Origin: Calditrichota bacterium
GTDB lineage: Bacteria; Calditrichota; Calditrichia; RBG-13-44-9; J075
Reading direction: 5' to 3'
DNA: 8,128 nt
Assembly: GCA_003695285.1 (NCBI GenBank)
Contig: RFIL01000469.1
Location: 1 to 8,128 of the forward strand
Within the stretch, counting starts at the first letter, position 1; every line of letters starts with the position of its first letter. This document shows positions 1-6,193 of this stretch, in pieces. The translations under genes were made by a program, and so were the position numbers. Below the pieces are notes generated by a model that saw nothing but the letters and a program-made list of their open reading frames with translations, did not search any database and was not told the origin of the DNA.

Positions 1-162
1 GAAGAGCAAAACGAACCGGATATCCGGGTCTAACCTTTTTCTTGAGGTTTCTGTGGCGAACAGATACAATTTTTCTTCCACAGGATATGGATTGTAGATA
101 AGTCTCTTTTCAAGCGAGTACCGAAAAGCGATTTACTTCTATTATTTTGAATTTCCCACCTT
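1..162. other. Left-edge stretch with no supported gene
   Basis: I see no convincing coding region here. The three plus-strand frames entering from the left edge stop at 31-33, 95-97 and 99-101, so the last codons of an upstream plus-strand gene could lie here, but the frame cannot be chosen. The frame ending at 31-33 gives a short acidic tail (EEQNEPDIRV), a plausible C-terminus but far too short to assign. The minus strand has no ATG in this stretch. It also contains an inverted repeat, CTGTGG at 51-56 with CCACAG at 78-83, which is too loose (21-nt loop) to call a terminator. Confidence 0.4.
13..30. repeat. Short near-perfect palindrome
   Basis: CCGGATATCCGG at 16-27 is a perfect 12-bp palindrome. 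After one mismatched pair (15/28) the symmetry continues through GA (13-14) and TC (29-30). A pyrimidine-rich tract, CCTTTTTCTT, begins at 33. Seen directly: the dyad and the T-rich run. Inferred: either the end of an upstream transcription unit (a weak intrinsic terminator) or a dimeric-regulator site. It may also be chance, and it may overlap the tail of an upstream gene. Confidence 0.25.
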
Positions 163-196
163 TATATTTGCTTCACACAATATTAAATTTTATGGT
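163..196 (+). promoter_or_regulatory. Candidate promoter region for the mutM operon
   Basis: The 60 bases before mutM are very AT-rich. TATATTTG at 163-170 matches the Bacteroidetes -7 consensus TAnnTTTG exactly, but no TTTG or TTG lies at the expected distance upstream of it. As an alternative, TTGCTT (168-173) and TATGGT (191-196) are separated by 17 bp, a weak sigma70-like pair. Either would serve the four-gene block starting at 223. The start site cannot be fixed from sequence alone. Confidence 0.25.
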
Positions 197-222
197 TTAA
201 AAATAAGACGGGGTTTTTACGA

Positions 223-1029
223 ATGCCTGAATTACCGGAAGTTGAGACCATACGCAGAGCTCTGGCAGAGTATTGTCTTAACGAAACTCTTGAAACCGTT
301 TCAGTAAAGACCCCCGCTCTGATCAAAAATGCCTCTGTAGATAGATTTTCGAACGAATTTCATCACAAACAATTGGTCGAGATTGAACGGAGGGCTAAAT
401 TTTTAATATTCAACTTTGAGAATCGATATATGGTTTGTCACCTGGGGATGTCCGGTATTTTTTTAAAAGATGCATCTCAATCCAGATTCCCCCAACACAT
501 CCATCTGATATGGGAGTTCAAATCCGGTAAGCGGCTTTATTATCAGGATGTTCGGAAATTTGGCAAATTCTGGTTATACGATACCCAGCCTGACTTTACC
601 AATCTGGGGGTTGAACCATTCAGTGAGCACTTCACATTTGAAAGGCTTAAAGCCTTGATTCAACATAAAAAAACGGGTATCAAACTCTTTTTGATGGACC
701 AGTCAAATATTGCCGGAATAGGAAATATTTATGCCAGTGAAATTTTATTTCGTGCCGGGATATCCCCTTTAAAGAAATGCAGCGACCTGTCGGACAGGGA
801 GATCAGAAGCTTGTATTCAGCCATTCAGGAGATCTTGCAATCTGCAATCAAGAATTTTGGGACAACTTATAGTGCTTATAGAACTGTTTCGGGAGAGAAT
901 GGTCAAAATCAGAACTTTTTAAAAGTGTATCAAAAGGCTGGTCTGCCCTGTCATCAATGTGCAACTCCGATTGAGAAAATCATTCTCGGTAATCGTTCCA
1001 CCTTTTATTGTCCCCGGTGTCAAAAATGA
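223..1029 (+). CDS. mutM: Formamidopyrimidine-DNA glycosylase (Fpg/MutM)
   Basis: Bifunctional base-excision-repair enzyme that removes oxidised purines such as 8-oxoguanine and formamidopyrimidines, then cleaves the abasic site by beta/delta elimination. The 268 residues match the usual length. It starts with the diagnostic MPELPEVET: Pro2 (exposed after Met removal) is the Schiff-base nucleophile and Glu3 the catalytic acid. Lys59 in ERRAKF is the conserved catalytic-domain lysine. HLGMSG (73-78) with Arg111 and Phe113 of DVRKFG supply the residues that fill the gap left by the flipped base. DQSNIAGIGNIYASEILF (159-176) is the helix-two-turn-helix region, with DNA-binding Asn168. The C-terminal zinc finger has Cys243, Cys246, Cys263 and Cys266, with Arg258 at the DNA-contact position. 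The start is fixed because Pro2 must follow Met1; the ribosome site is weak (GGGG at 210-213). First gene of the block, 25 nt before the next. The PELPEVET start and finger arginine favour Fpg over endonuclease VIII. Confidence 0.97.
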   Translation: MPELPEVETIRRALAEYCLNETLETVSVKTPALIKNASVDRFSNEFHHKQLVEIERRAKFLIFNFENRYMVCHLGMSGIFLKDASQSRFPQHIHLIWEFKSGKRLYYQDVRKFGKFWLYDTQPDFTNLGVEPFSEHFTFERLKALIQHKKTGIKLFLMDQSNIAGIGNIYASEILFRAGISPLKKCSDLSDREIRSLYSAIQEILQSAIKNFGTTYSAYRTVSGENGQNQNFLKVYQKAGLPCHQCATPIEKIILGNRSTFYCPRCQK

Positions 1030-1036
1030 AGGAAGG

Positions 1037-1044
1037 GGAGGAGG
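1037..1044 (+). promoter_or_regulatory. Strong Shine-Dalgarno of the SAM hydrolase gene
   Basis: GGAGGAGG lies 10 nt before the ATG at 1055, in the 25-nt gap after the mutM stop. It fixes that start and is by far the best ribosome site in the plus-strand block; mutM has only GGGG, and the two following genes have no clear site and start by overlap with their predecessors. Confidence 0.8.
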
Positions 1045-1054
1045 AGTTTAAATC

Positions 1055-1840
1055 ATGGCATCAAAACACATAGCCTTACTGACAGATTTCGGGACAGAGG
1101 ACGGATATGTTGCTGCCATGAAAGGGCGCATCTTATCCCTTTCTCCTCAGGTGAATATTGTGGATATTTCCCACCACATTTCACCATACGATATTTACCA
1201 GGCAGCCTTCTGTCTGAATAATTGCTATCTTTATTTCCCGGAAAAAACCATCTTCGTGGTAGTAGTCGATCCGGGTGTCGGAACGGATCGACCGGGAATT
1301 GTGATTAAGACCAGCCATCATTATTTTGTAGGTCCGGATAATGGGGTCTTCAGTTTTATCCTGGAACAAGAAGCACATCAAACCTACCAGATCGAATATG
1401 CTCATCTGGATTGGGAGGTGTCACCAACGTTTCATGGGAGAGATGTATTTGTTCCCATGGCCTGTTTAATCGCTAATGACAGACCAATTGACCCCTATGT
1501 GCAAAATGTTTCTCAGGCGAAAACTTTCTTAACATCCCCGAAAAAAGTCTCCGATAATACATTCCAGTTAAACATTTTGATGATTGATCATTTTGGGAAT
1601 ATTATTTTGAACTTTCACCAAAAAGACTGGCGCAAACTTGGGTATCCCGAAAATATCGGGGTAAAAGTAAAAAATCATGAAATTAAAAAAATCCAGGCCA
1701 CGTTTGGGGTGGTGCCTCCCGGAGAGTTTGTTCTTACCTGGGATAGCTCCGGTTATCTCCAGATTGCTCAAAATCAGGGAAATGCAGCTAAGACATTGCA
1801 GATAACAAGGGATGAAATTATTCAATTATATCTATGGTGA
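1055..1840 (+). CDS. SAM hydroxide adenosyltransferase (SAM hydrolase, DUF62 family)
   Basis: Member of the family shared with fluorinase and chlorinase. The common bacterial and archaeal members split S-adenosylmethionine into adenosine and L-methionine, using hydroxide as nucleophile. The 261 residues are a normal length. Seen: the N-terminal LLTDFGTEDGYVAAMKG (8-24) of the SAM-binding trimer interface; VVDPGVGT (70-77) followed by Arg79; YFVGPDNGVFSFI (90-102); FHGRDVFVPMA (126-136); and a C-terminal beta region beginning IDHFGNIILN (177-186). Asp72, Arg79 and His127 match the Asp-Arg-His triad that activates water in this family and is not the halide site of fluorinases, so a hydrolase is much more likely than a halogenase. 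Predicted cytoplasmic. It has a strong Shine-Dalgarno and overlaps the next gene by 7 nt. The cellular role of the family is uncertain (SAM or methionine balance). Confidence 0.92.
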   Translation: MASKHIALLTDFGTEDGYVAAMKGRILSLSPQVNIVDISHHISPYDIYQAAFCLNNCYLYFPEKTIFVVVVDPGVGTDRPGIVIKTSHHYFVGPDNGVFSFILEQEAHQTYQIEYAHLDWEVSPTFHGRDVFVPMACLIANDRPIDPYVQNVSQAKTFLTSPKKVSDNTFQLNILMIDHFGNIILNFHQKDWRKLGYPENIGVKVKNHEIKKIQATFGVVPPGEFVLTWDSSGYLQIAQNQGNAAKTLQITRDEIIQLYLW

Positions 1841-2781
1841 ATAAAAAAATATCCGGCAAAGAAGTTCGAACACGTTTGGTGGTCATTATCCTTGCGCTCA
1901 TCTTCTGGTTAGTGGTGAAGATGAACAAACAGTATGATTATGCGGTAAATATCCCACTTCATATCATCAATACCAACCAGGTCATGTGTTTGAAATATCC
2001 CATTCCTGCCAAAGTTCGAGTGGAATTCACTGGTCGGGGAATTGATTTACTACGGCTCAGTCTCTATGACACCTACTATGAAGTAGATATCTCTGATGTT
2101 GGAAAAAATATGGTGCTGGATTTTTCACAACATCCGGAATATGTGAAAATTCCAGATGAGTTAAAAGTCTCGGTTCGTTCAATACTTCGCCCGCATCAAA
2201 TAAATTTTGAATTGGATGAGTGCCGATCCAAATATGTCCCGGTGCAATTTTCACCTCAAATTCGTACCGTGGCTGGCTTTACCCTGGTGGATGTTATCCC
2301 AACTCCGGATTCCATCCTGGTCAATGGACCGGCCTCTTTTGTAGATACCTTGCATACCCTTCACTTGATAGAAAAAGACTATCAGGAGGTCGACAAACCC
2401 TTCAGAGAAATCCTTCCCATTCGCAAATACACCGAATTTCACTGTGAATATCATCCGGAAAAGGTGGAGGTGTTCTTTGATGTTCAACGTCTAGCCGAAA
2501 AGGAAATTCGTGATGTACCGGTAAACATCATCAACGTTCCTAAAACTCTGGAAGTGGTTCCTCTTCCATCACTGGTTCGACTTTATGTAAAAGGTGGGGA
2601 AAAAGTTCTGGCAGATGCCACAGCAAAAGATTTTCAGGTGGAAATTGACTTTTCAAGAGATTGGCATCCAGGGACCACCCGGGTGAAAGCACATATTAAA
2701 ACCGATTTAAAAGTAATGTATATGGAATCTTATCCCGCTGAATTTGAGCTTATTGTACAAAAGAAAAAACGAAGAAAATGA
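1834..2781 (+). CDS. Membrane-anchored YbbR-domain protein (CdaR-like)
   Basis: A 315-residue protein with one N-terminal membrane helix (about 14-30, LVVIILALIFWLVVK) preceded by basic residues, which places the rest outside the cytoplasm. The body is beta-rich and divides into about three YbbR-type repeats (about 36-128, 130-220, 222-308), the second containing TPDSILVNGPASFVDTL (157-173), a typical YbbR segment. The tail is very basic (KKKRRK). In Firmicutes YbbR/CdaR binds and regulates the diadenylate cyclase CdaA and sits next to its gene; no cyclase gene is present in this window, so a c-di-AMP role is only a possibility. The start overlaps the previous stop by 7 nt (ATGGTGA) and lacks a Shine-Dalgarno, consistent with translational coupling; GTG at 1837 is an alternative. 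It ends by a 4-nt overlap with tsaD. The family assignment is good, the function unknown. Confidence 0.8.
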   Translation: MVNKKISGKEVRTRLVVIILALIFWLVVKMNKQYDYAVNIPLHIINTNQVMCLKYPIPAKVRVEFTGRGIDLLRLSLYDTYYEVDISDVGKNMVLDFSQHPEYVKIPDELKVSVRSILRPHQINFELDECRSKYVPVQFSPQIRTVAGFTLVDVIPTPDSILVNGPASFVDTLHTLHLIEKDYQEVDKPFREILPIRKYTEFHCEYHPEKVEVFFDVQRLAEKEIRDVPVNIINVPKTLEVVPLPSLVRLYVKGGEKVLADATAKDFQVEIDFSRDWHPGTTRVKAHIKTDLKVMYMESYPAEFELIVQKKKRRK

Positions 2782-3800
2782 CTCATATGATGACAATTCT
2801 AGGTATTGAAACTTCCTGCGATGAAACCTCTGCGGCGATCATACAGGATGACAAAGTGCTTTCTAACATTATATCTTCTCAAAGTGTCCATCTTCAATTT
2901 GGAGGGGTGGTACCCGAATTAGCCTCACGAGCACATTTAAAAAAAATTATTCCCATCTATCAGGAAGCCCTGGACACAGCCGGGGTCTCCCAACACCAAT
3001 TGGATGGTATCGCCGTCACATGTGGTCCCGGGCTGGTAGGAGCTTTATTGGTCGGGGTCAATTTTGTTAAGGGGCTTTCCCTGGCGACAGGTATCCCTTT
3101 CGTTGGAGTTAATCATATTGAAGGTCATGTGTACTCCAACTTTTTAGAAGCCCCCCACCCCAGGTTTCCATTTCTTTGCCTGATTGTTTCCGGAGGACAT
3201 ACCCAGTTGGTTGTGATAAAGGAGCACCTTACCTACCGCTTGATTGGTAAAACCCGGGATGATGCTGTTGGAGAGGCCTATGATAAGGTGGCAAAATTAT
3301 TGGGCCTTCCTTATCCTGGGGGACCGGAGGTCGATAAACTGGCTCAACGGGGAAATCCCTCCCTGGTAAAATTCCCCATTGGTTTGGAAAAATCAAAAAC
3401 CTTCGACTTTAGTTATAGCGGTTTAAAAACGGCCGTCTTAAATTTTGTTCAGCAACTCTCTGAAGAAGAACGAAAAGCGCATTTAGCAGATATTTGCGCC
3501 GCTTTTCAACAGGCCGCCATCACTGCCCTGGTTTCCAAAACACTTCGAGCGGCAAAAACTTACCAATTAACAGACATAGCAGTAGCCGGGGGAGTAGCAG
3601 CGAATTCGTTGTTGCGGAAAATGCTCACCGAAGAAGCCCAGAACCAACATTGCAGGGTATTCTTCCCATCAATTCAATATTGTACCGACAATGCAGCCAT
3701 GATCGCACGGGCGGGTTTGGAACGATTGAAAGCGGGGTATTCCAGTAATTTTTCCCTCAACGCCTATCCTTCCATCCAGTTAGGTGAAGAAATCCAATAA
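2778..3800 (+). CDS. tsaD: tRNA N6-adenosine threonylcarbamoyltransferase TsaD
   Basis: Catalytic subunit of the bacterial t6A machinery. With TsaB and TsaE it transfers threonylcarbamoyl from TsaC-made threonylcarbamoyl-AMP to A37 of ANN-decoding tRNAs in the cytoplasm. The 340 residues match the family. ASKHA-type fold: LGIETSCDETSAAI (8-21), FGGVVPELASRAH (41-53), the metal motif HIEGH (His113, His117), the nucleotide motif VSGGHT (137-142), EAYDKVAKLLGLPYPGGP (166-183), DFSYSGLKTA (210-219), GGVAANSLLR (271-280) and CTDNAAMIA (302-310), whose Asp304 is the third metal ligand. No key residue is missing. The first ATG forms an ATGA overlap with the preceding stop; ATGs at 2787 and 2790 would give 3 or 4 fewer residues and put Met right before the conserved start of the domain. 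No partner t6A gene is visible here. Last gene of the block. Confidence 0.97.
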   Translation: MTHMMTILGIETSCDETSAAIIQDDKVLSNIISSQSVHLQFGGVVPELASRAHLKKIIPIYQEALDTAGVSQHQLDGIAVTCGPGLVGALLVGVNFVKGLSLATGIPFVGVNHIEGHVYSNFLEAPHPRFPFLCLIVSGGHTQLVVIKEHLTYRLIGKTRDDAVGEAYDKVAKLLGLPYPGGPEVDKLAQRGNPSLVKFPIGLEKSKTFDFSYSGLKTAVLNFVQQLSEEERKAHLADICAAFQQAAITALVSKTLRAAKTYQLTDIAVAGGVAANSLLRKMLTEEAQNQHCRVFFPSIQYCTDNAAMIARAGLERLKAGYSSNFSLNAYPSIQLGEEIQ

Positions 3801-3819
3801 CATCATTTGCCGATCGCCT

Positions 3820-3849
3820 CAAGATTCATTATCTTGGTAACTTGTTTTT
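3820..3849 (+). terminator. Weak intrinsic terminator after tsaD
   Basis: CAAGAT (3820-3825) and ATCTTG (3831-3836) form a perfect 6-bp stem with a 5-nt loop, extendable by one T-G pair (3819/3837). A T-rich tract (TTGTTTTT, 3842-3849) follows after a 5-nt gap. The stem is AT-rich and the gap is longer than ideal, so termination would be partial. It lies 20 nt after the tsaD stop, which suits the end of the four-gene block. The 95-nt gap 3801-3895 must also hold any separate promoter for the next gene. Confidence 0.4.
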
Positions 3850-3895
3850 AAATATGTGGAGAAGATGCTTCCACCGAAAAGGAAATAACTGAACT

Positions 3896-6067
3896 ATGAT
3901 TGCCGATTTTTTTCTGAAACTCAGTCTACCGGAATGGATTGTTATTATCGTTGCCATTGTGTTAGCCGGAGGGGCATTCTATTATTACCATCGTACACTG
4001 CCTCCCCTGTCTTCTGTTCGAAAATATTTCCTTCTGGTCCTCCGTGGTATTTTGTTAATCCTCATATTTTTTCTCATCACCGAGCCGGTTTTAAAAATCA
4101 TTGAGAGGCATCAGGAACCACCACTCATGGTCGTGTTATATGATAATTCAGCCAGTATGTCTATACCGGAAAAATCCGGAAGACGTGCTGATTCATTACT
4201 ATATGTGAAAAATTTTATCCAGAGCCAAAAAAAGAAACTGGACAGTTTGAGAATAGAGGAATATGCATTCGCAGTAGATATAACCCCTCTCCAGACTGAC
4301 ACCTTAGATTTTAGCGTAGATGGCACTGATATATCTAACGCCCTGAGCACGATCATTGATAGTCTTTCCGGTGAAAACTTACAACAGATTCTTCTGGTCA
4401 CCGACGGTATTTATAACCGTGGTAGCAATCCCCTGGGGCTTCTGCGGAATTTTCACATCCCAATTTCCACCGTTGTTATCGGTGATACTGCTCTCCCCCG
4501 CGATATAGCCATTCGCAGGGTGCAGACGAATCAAATTACTTACGTCAATAAAGAGGTGCCGGTGGAAGTAACGATTTGGAACAATGGTTTTCAAGGTCAA
4601 CGGAGTGTGATTACCATCGTGAAAGACGGAAAAGAAGTCGCCAGAAAGATAATCAATTTACAACAATCCGGTTTTGAGCAAAAAATATCTCTGACCCTTA
4701 CCCCCAGGGAAGTCGGTGATCTGAATTATACCGTACTCATCCAACCCCTGGAGGATGAAATTACCAAAAAAAACAACCGGCAGGCATTTTCGGTAAGGGT
4801 GTTAAAAAGTAAACTTAAAATTCTGGTGATGAGTGGTGCTCCGAATTTTGACCGTCATTTTCTTTCCTTTGTTGGGAAACAGCTCAATGACTATGATTTT
4901 ACTTTTCTCACTGAGAAAAACCGTGGTCAGTATTATGAGGCAAATTTTCAATCCGTTGCCCTAGACTCACAAGATCTCTTTATTTTCCATGGATTCCCAA
5001 CAGGTATCAGTGATGCGAATCAGGTCAGGAGCCTATTCAAACAGATCAATCAGAGGAAAGTACCGGTTTTCTGGTTTATATCCCAGAAGACCGCTCCTCC
5101 CGCTCTCTCAAACTATCAGGATCAACTGCCATTCTCTATCACCAGCAGAATCAGTCCCATGGAAAATCAACTGGCAGTTTTAACCCAATTGGGTCGTCTC
5201 CACCCTATCACCCAGATTGATGAAAATGAGACCATCAACGAACAACTCTGGAAGGACCTTCCTCCCATAGAGGTCTACCCTCAATTGAAAATCCCTGAGG
5301 GTGTTCAACTTCTTCTCGTCGTCCCCCGGACAACTGAGATGCCAGCCACTCAGGATAACATAATCCCGGTAGCATATACTTATCGGAGAAACGGGATCAA
5401 ATATTTTGTCTTTAACGGAGCCAATTTCGGTAACTGGCATTTTCAATTACAGGAAGATCAAACCAGGGAGAGCTTGTTTCGAGAATTCCTTCAACGCACC
5501 ATCCGATGGCTGGTAAACAAAGACGATATTGAGCAAATCCAGATAAAACCCACACAGAAAATTTATAATGTGGGAGAGTCGGTGGTTTTTACCGGCCAGG
5601 TGTATGGTAACTTTTATCAACCGGTTTATGATGCAACCGTTACGATTACTTTAAAAGGAGATAGTGCTTATCAGGTTAGCGATGAAATGCTTCCACTGGG
5701 AAATGGATTCTATCGCTCCCTCTTTTCGGGGTTACCGGAAGGCAAGTTTCAATATATCATCCACGCTGAAAGGAATAAACAGCTGATCGGTGAACGCAAA
5801 GGAAGTTTGACTGTAAAACCTTTTTTTCTGGAATTTCAACACATACCTGCTAATGGGGAATTATTAAGAAAAATTGCCTATAATACCGGAGGGGAATTTT
5901 ACTTTCCTGCTGCATTTGTAAAATCATTTCCATCTGGTAGTTTTGAAACCAGGACTTATTTTCTTACCAAGGAATTTTTCCTTTGGCGGTTTTTGTATTG
6001 GCTGCCCCTCTTTATTTTACTGTTAGGGACAGAGTGGTTTTTCAGAAAGCGCTGGGGTCTTTTATAA
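3896..6067 (+). CDS. Membrane-anchored VWA-domain protein with glutamine-amidotransferase-like region
   Basis: A 723-residue protein. Two N-terminal membrane helices (about 14-31 and 44-62) are joined by a basic loop (Arg33, Arg42, Lys43), and a C-terminal helix (about 694-712) ends in FRKRW. By the positive-inside rule the 620-residue body is periplasmic. A VWA domain (about 77-196) has a complete MIDAS metal site: DNSAS (Asp83, Ser85, Ser87), Thr144 and TDG (Asp170). Then come an Ig/CARDB-like beta region (about 205-302), a Rossmann-like segment starting KLKILVMSGAPNFD (306-319) like the class I glutamine-amidotransferase-like domain of related proteins, and a second Ig-like region (about 545-642). 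No nucleophile-elbow cysteine is seen, so that domain is probably not catalytic. Similar proteins are common in Bacteroidetes-related and planctomycete genomes, with no defined function; a role in binding or assembling envelope partners is inference. The nearest Shine-Dalgarno (AGGA, 3880-3883) is distant (12 nt). Confidence 0.8.
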   Translation: MIADFFLKLSLPEWIVIIVAIVLAGGAFYYYHRTLPPLSSVRKYFLLVLRGILLILIFFLITEPVLKIIERHQEPPLMVVLYDNSASMSIPEKSGRRADSLLYVKNFIQSQKKKLDSLRIEEYAFAVDITPLQTDTLDFSVDGTDISNALSTIIDSLSGENLQQILLVTDGIYNRGSNPLGLLRNFHIPISTVVIGDTALPRDIAIRRVQTNQITYVNKEVPVEVTIWNNGFQGQRSVITIVKDGKEVARKIINLQQSGFEQKISLTLTPREVGDLNYTVLIQPLEDEITKKNNRQAFSVRVLKSKLKILVMSGAPNFDRHFLSFVGKQLNDYDFTFLTEKNRGQYYEANFQSVALDSQDLFIFHGFPTGISDANQVRSLFKQINQRKVPVFWFISQKTAPPALSNYQDQLPFSITSRISPMENQLAVLTQLGRLHPITQIDENETINEQLWKDLPPIEVYPQLKIPEGVQLLLVVPRTTEMPATQDNIIPVAYTYRRNGIKYFVFNGANFGNWHFQLQEDQTRESLFREFLQRTIRWLVNKDDIEQIQIKPTQKIYNVGESVVFTGQVYGNFYQPVYDATVTITLKGDSAYQVSDEMLPLGNGFYRSLFSGLPEGKFQYIIHAERNKQLIGERKGSLTVKPFFLEFQHIPANGELLRKIAYNTGGEFYFPAAFVKSFPSGSFETRTYFLTKEFFLWRFLYWLPLFILLLGTEWFFRKRWGLL

Positions 6068-6078
6068 AGGTAGGGTTT

Positions 6079-6118
6079 CACTCGAGGGTCCAGAATGATG
6101 TTACCCTCATGGTGAGTG
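6079..6118. repeat. Bulged stem-loop just after the VWA gene
   Basis: CACTC-GAGGGT (6079-6089) can pair with ACCCTC (6103-6108) and, after a 5-nt bulge (6109-6113), GAGTG (6114-6118), giving 6 + 5 bp around a 13-nt loop. It starts 11 nt after the VWA stop. No T-tract follows, so it is not a standard intrinsic terminator. It may be a 3'-end structure of the VWA mRNA or chance. Confidence 0.3.
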
Positions 6119-6144
6119 GGGGGAATCAAGACTTTTGCCCATTA

Positions 6145-6181
6145 ACAGCATCCCGACGTGCAAAACACGCAGGGATGCTGT
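6145..6181. terminator. Strong stem-loop between convergent genes, probable bidirectional terminator
   Basis: ACAGCATCCC (6145-6154) and GGGATGCTGT (6172-6181) form a perfect 10-bp stem. Inside it, after a symmetric 2x2 internal loop (GA/CA), CGTG (6157-6160) pairs with CACG (6166-6169) around a 5-nt loop CAAAA. It lies 12 nt after the minus-strand stop (6194) and 77 nt after the plus-strand stop (6067), the usual place for a shared terminator. Neither side has a long T-run (TTAAT on the minus strand, TCTTC on the plus), so it may work poorly as a Rho-independent terminator and could instead protect 3' ends. A small dyad, TCTT/AAGA (6181-6192), abuts it. Confidence 0.6.
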
Positions 6182-6193
6182 CTTCAAGAAGAA

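Noticed and set aside
112..131. Direct repeat AAGCGA at 112-117 and 126-131 upstream of mutM
   Set aside because: Six bases repeated once within AT-rich DNA is expected by chance; no symmetry or link to a promoter element.
1181..1405. Minus-strand open frame inside the SAM hydrolase gene
   Set aside because: Antisense to the conserved VVDPGVG region, no ribosome site, protein-like features absent.
1643..1663. Inverted repeat TATCCCGA/TCGGGGTA forming an 8-bp stem
   Set aside because: It lies deep inside the SAM hydrolase coding region with no T-run and no gene start nearby; chance or codon-driven.
1055..1840. Possible fluorinase or chlorinase
   Set aside because: The Asp-Arg-His triad of SAM hydrolases is present and the gene sits among housekeeping genes, not a halometabolite cluster.
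3807..3835. Possible sigma70-like promoter TTGCCG, 17 bp, TATCTT before the VWA gene
   Set aside because: Only 4 of 6 matches in each box, and it overlaps the post-tsaD hairpin; not strong enough to list as a feature.
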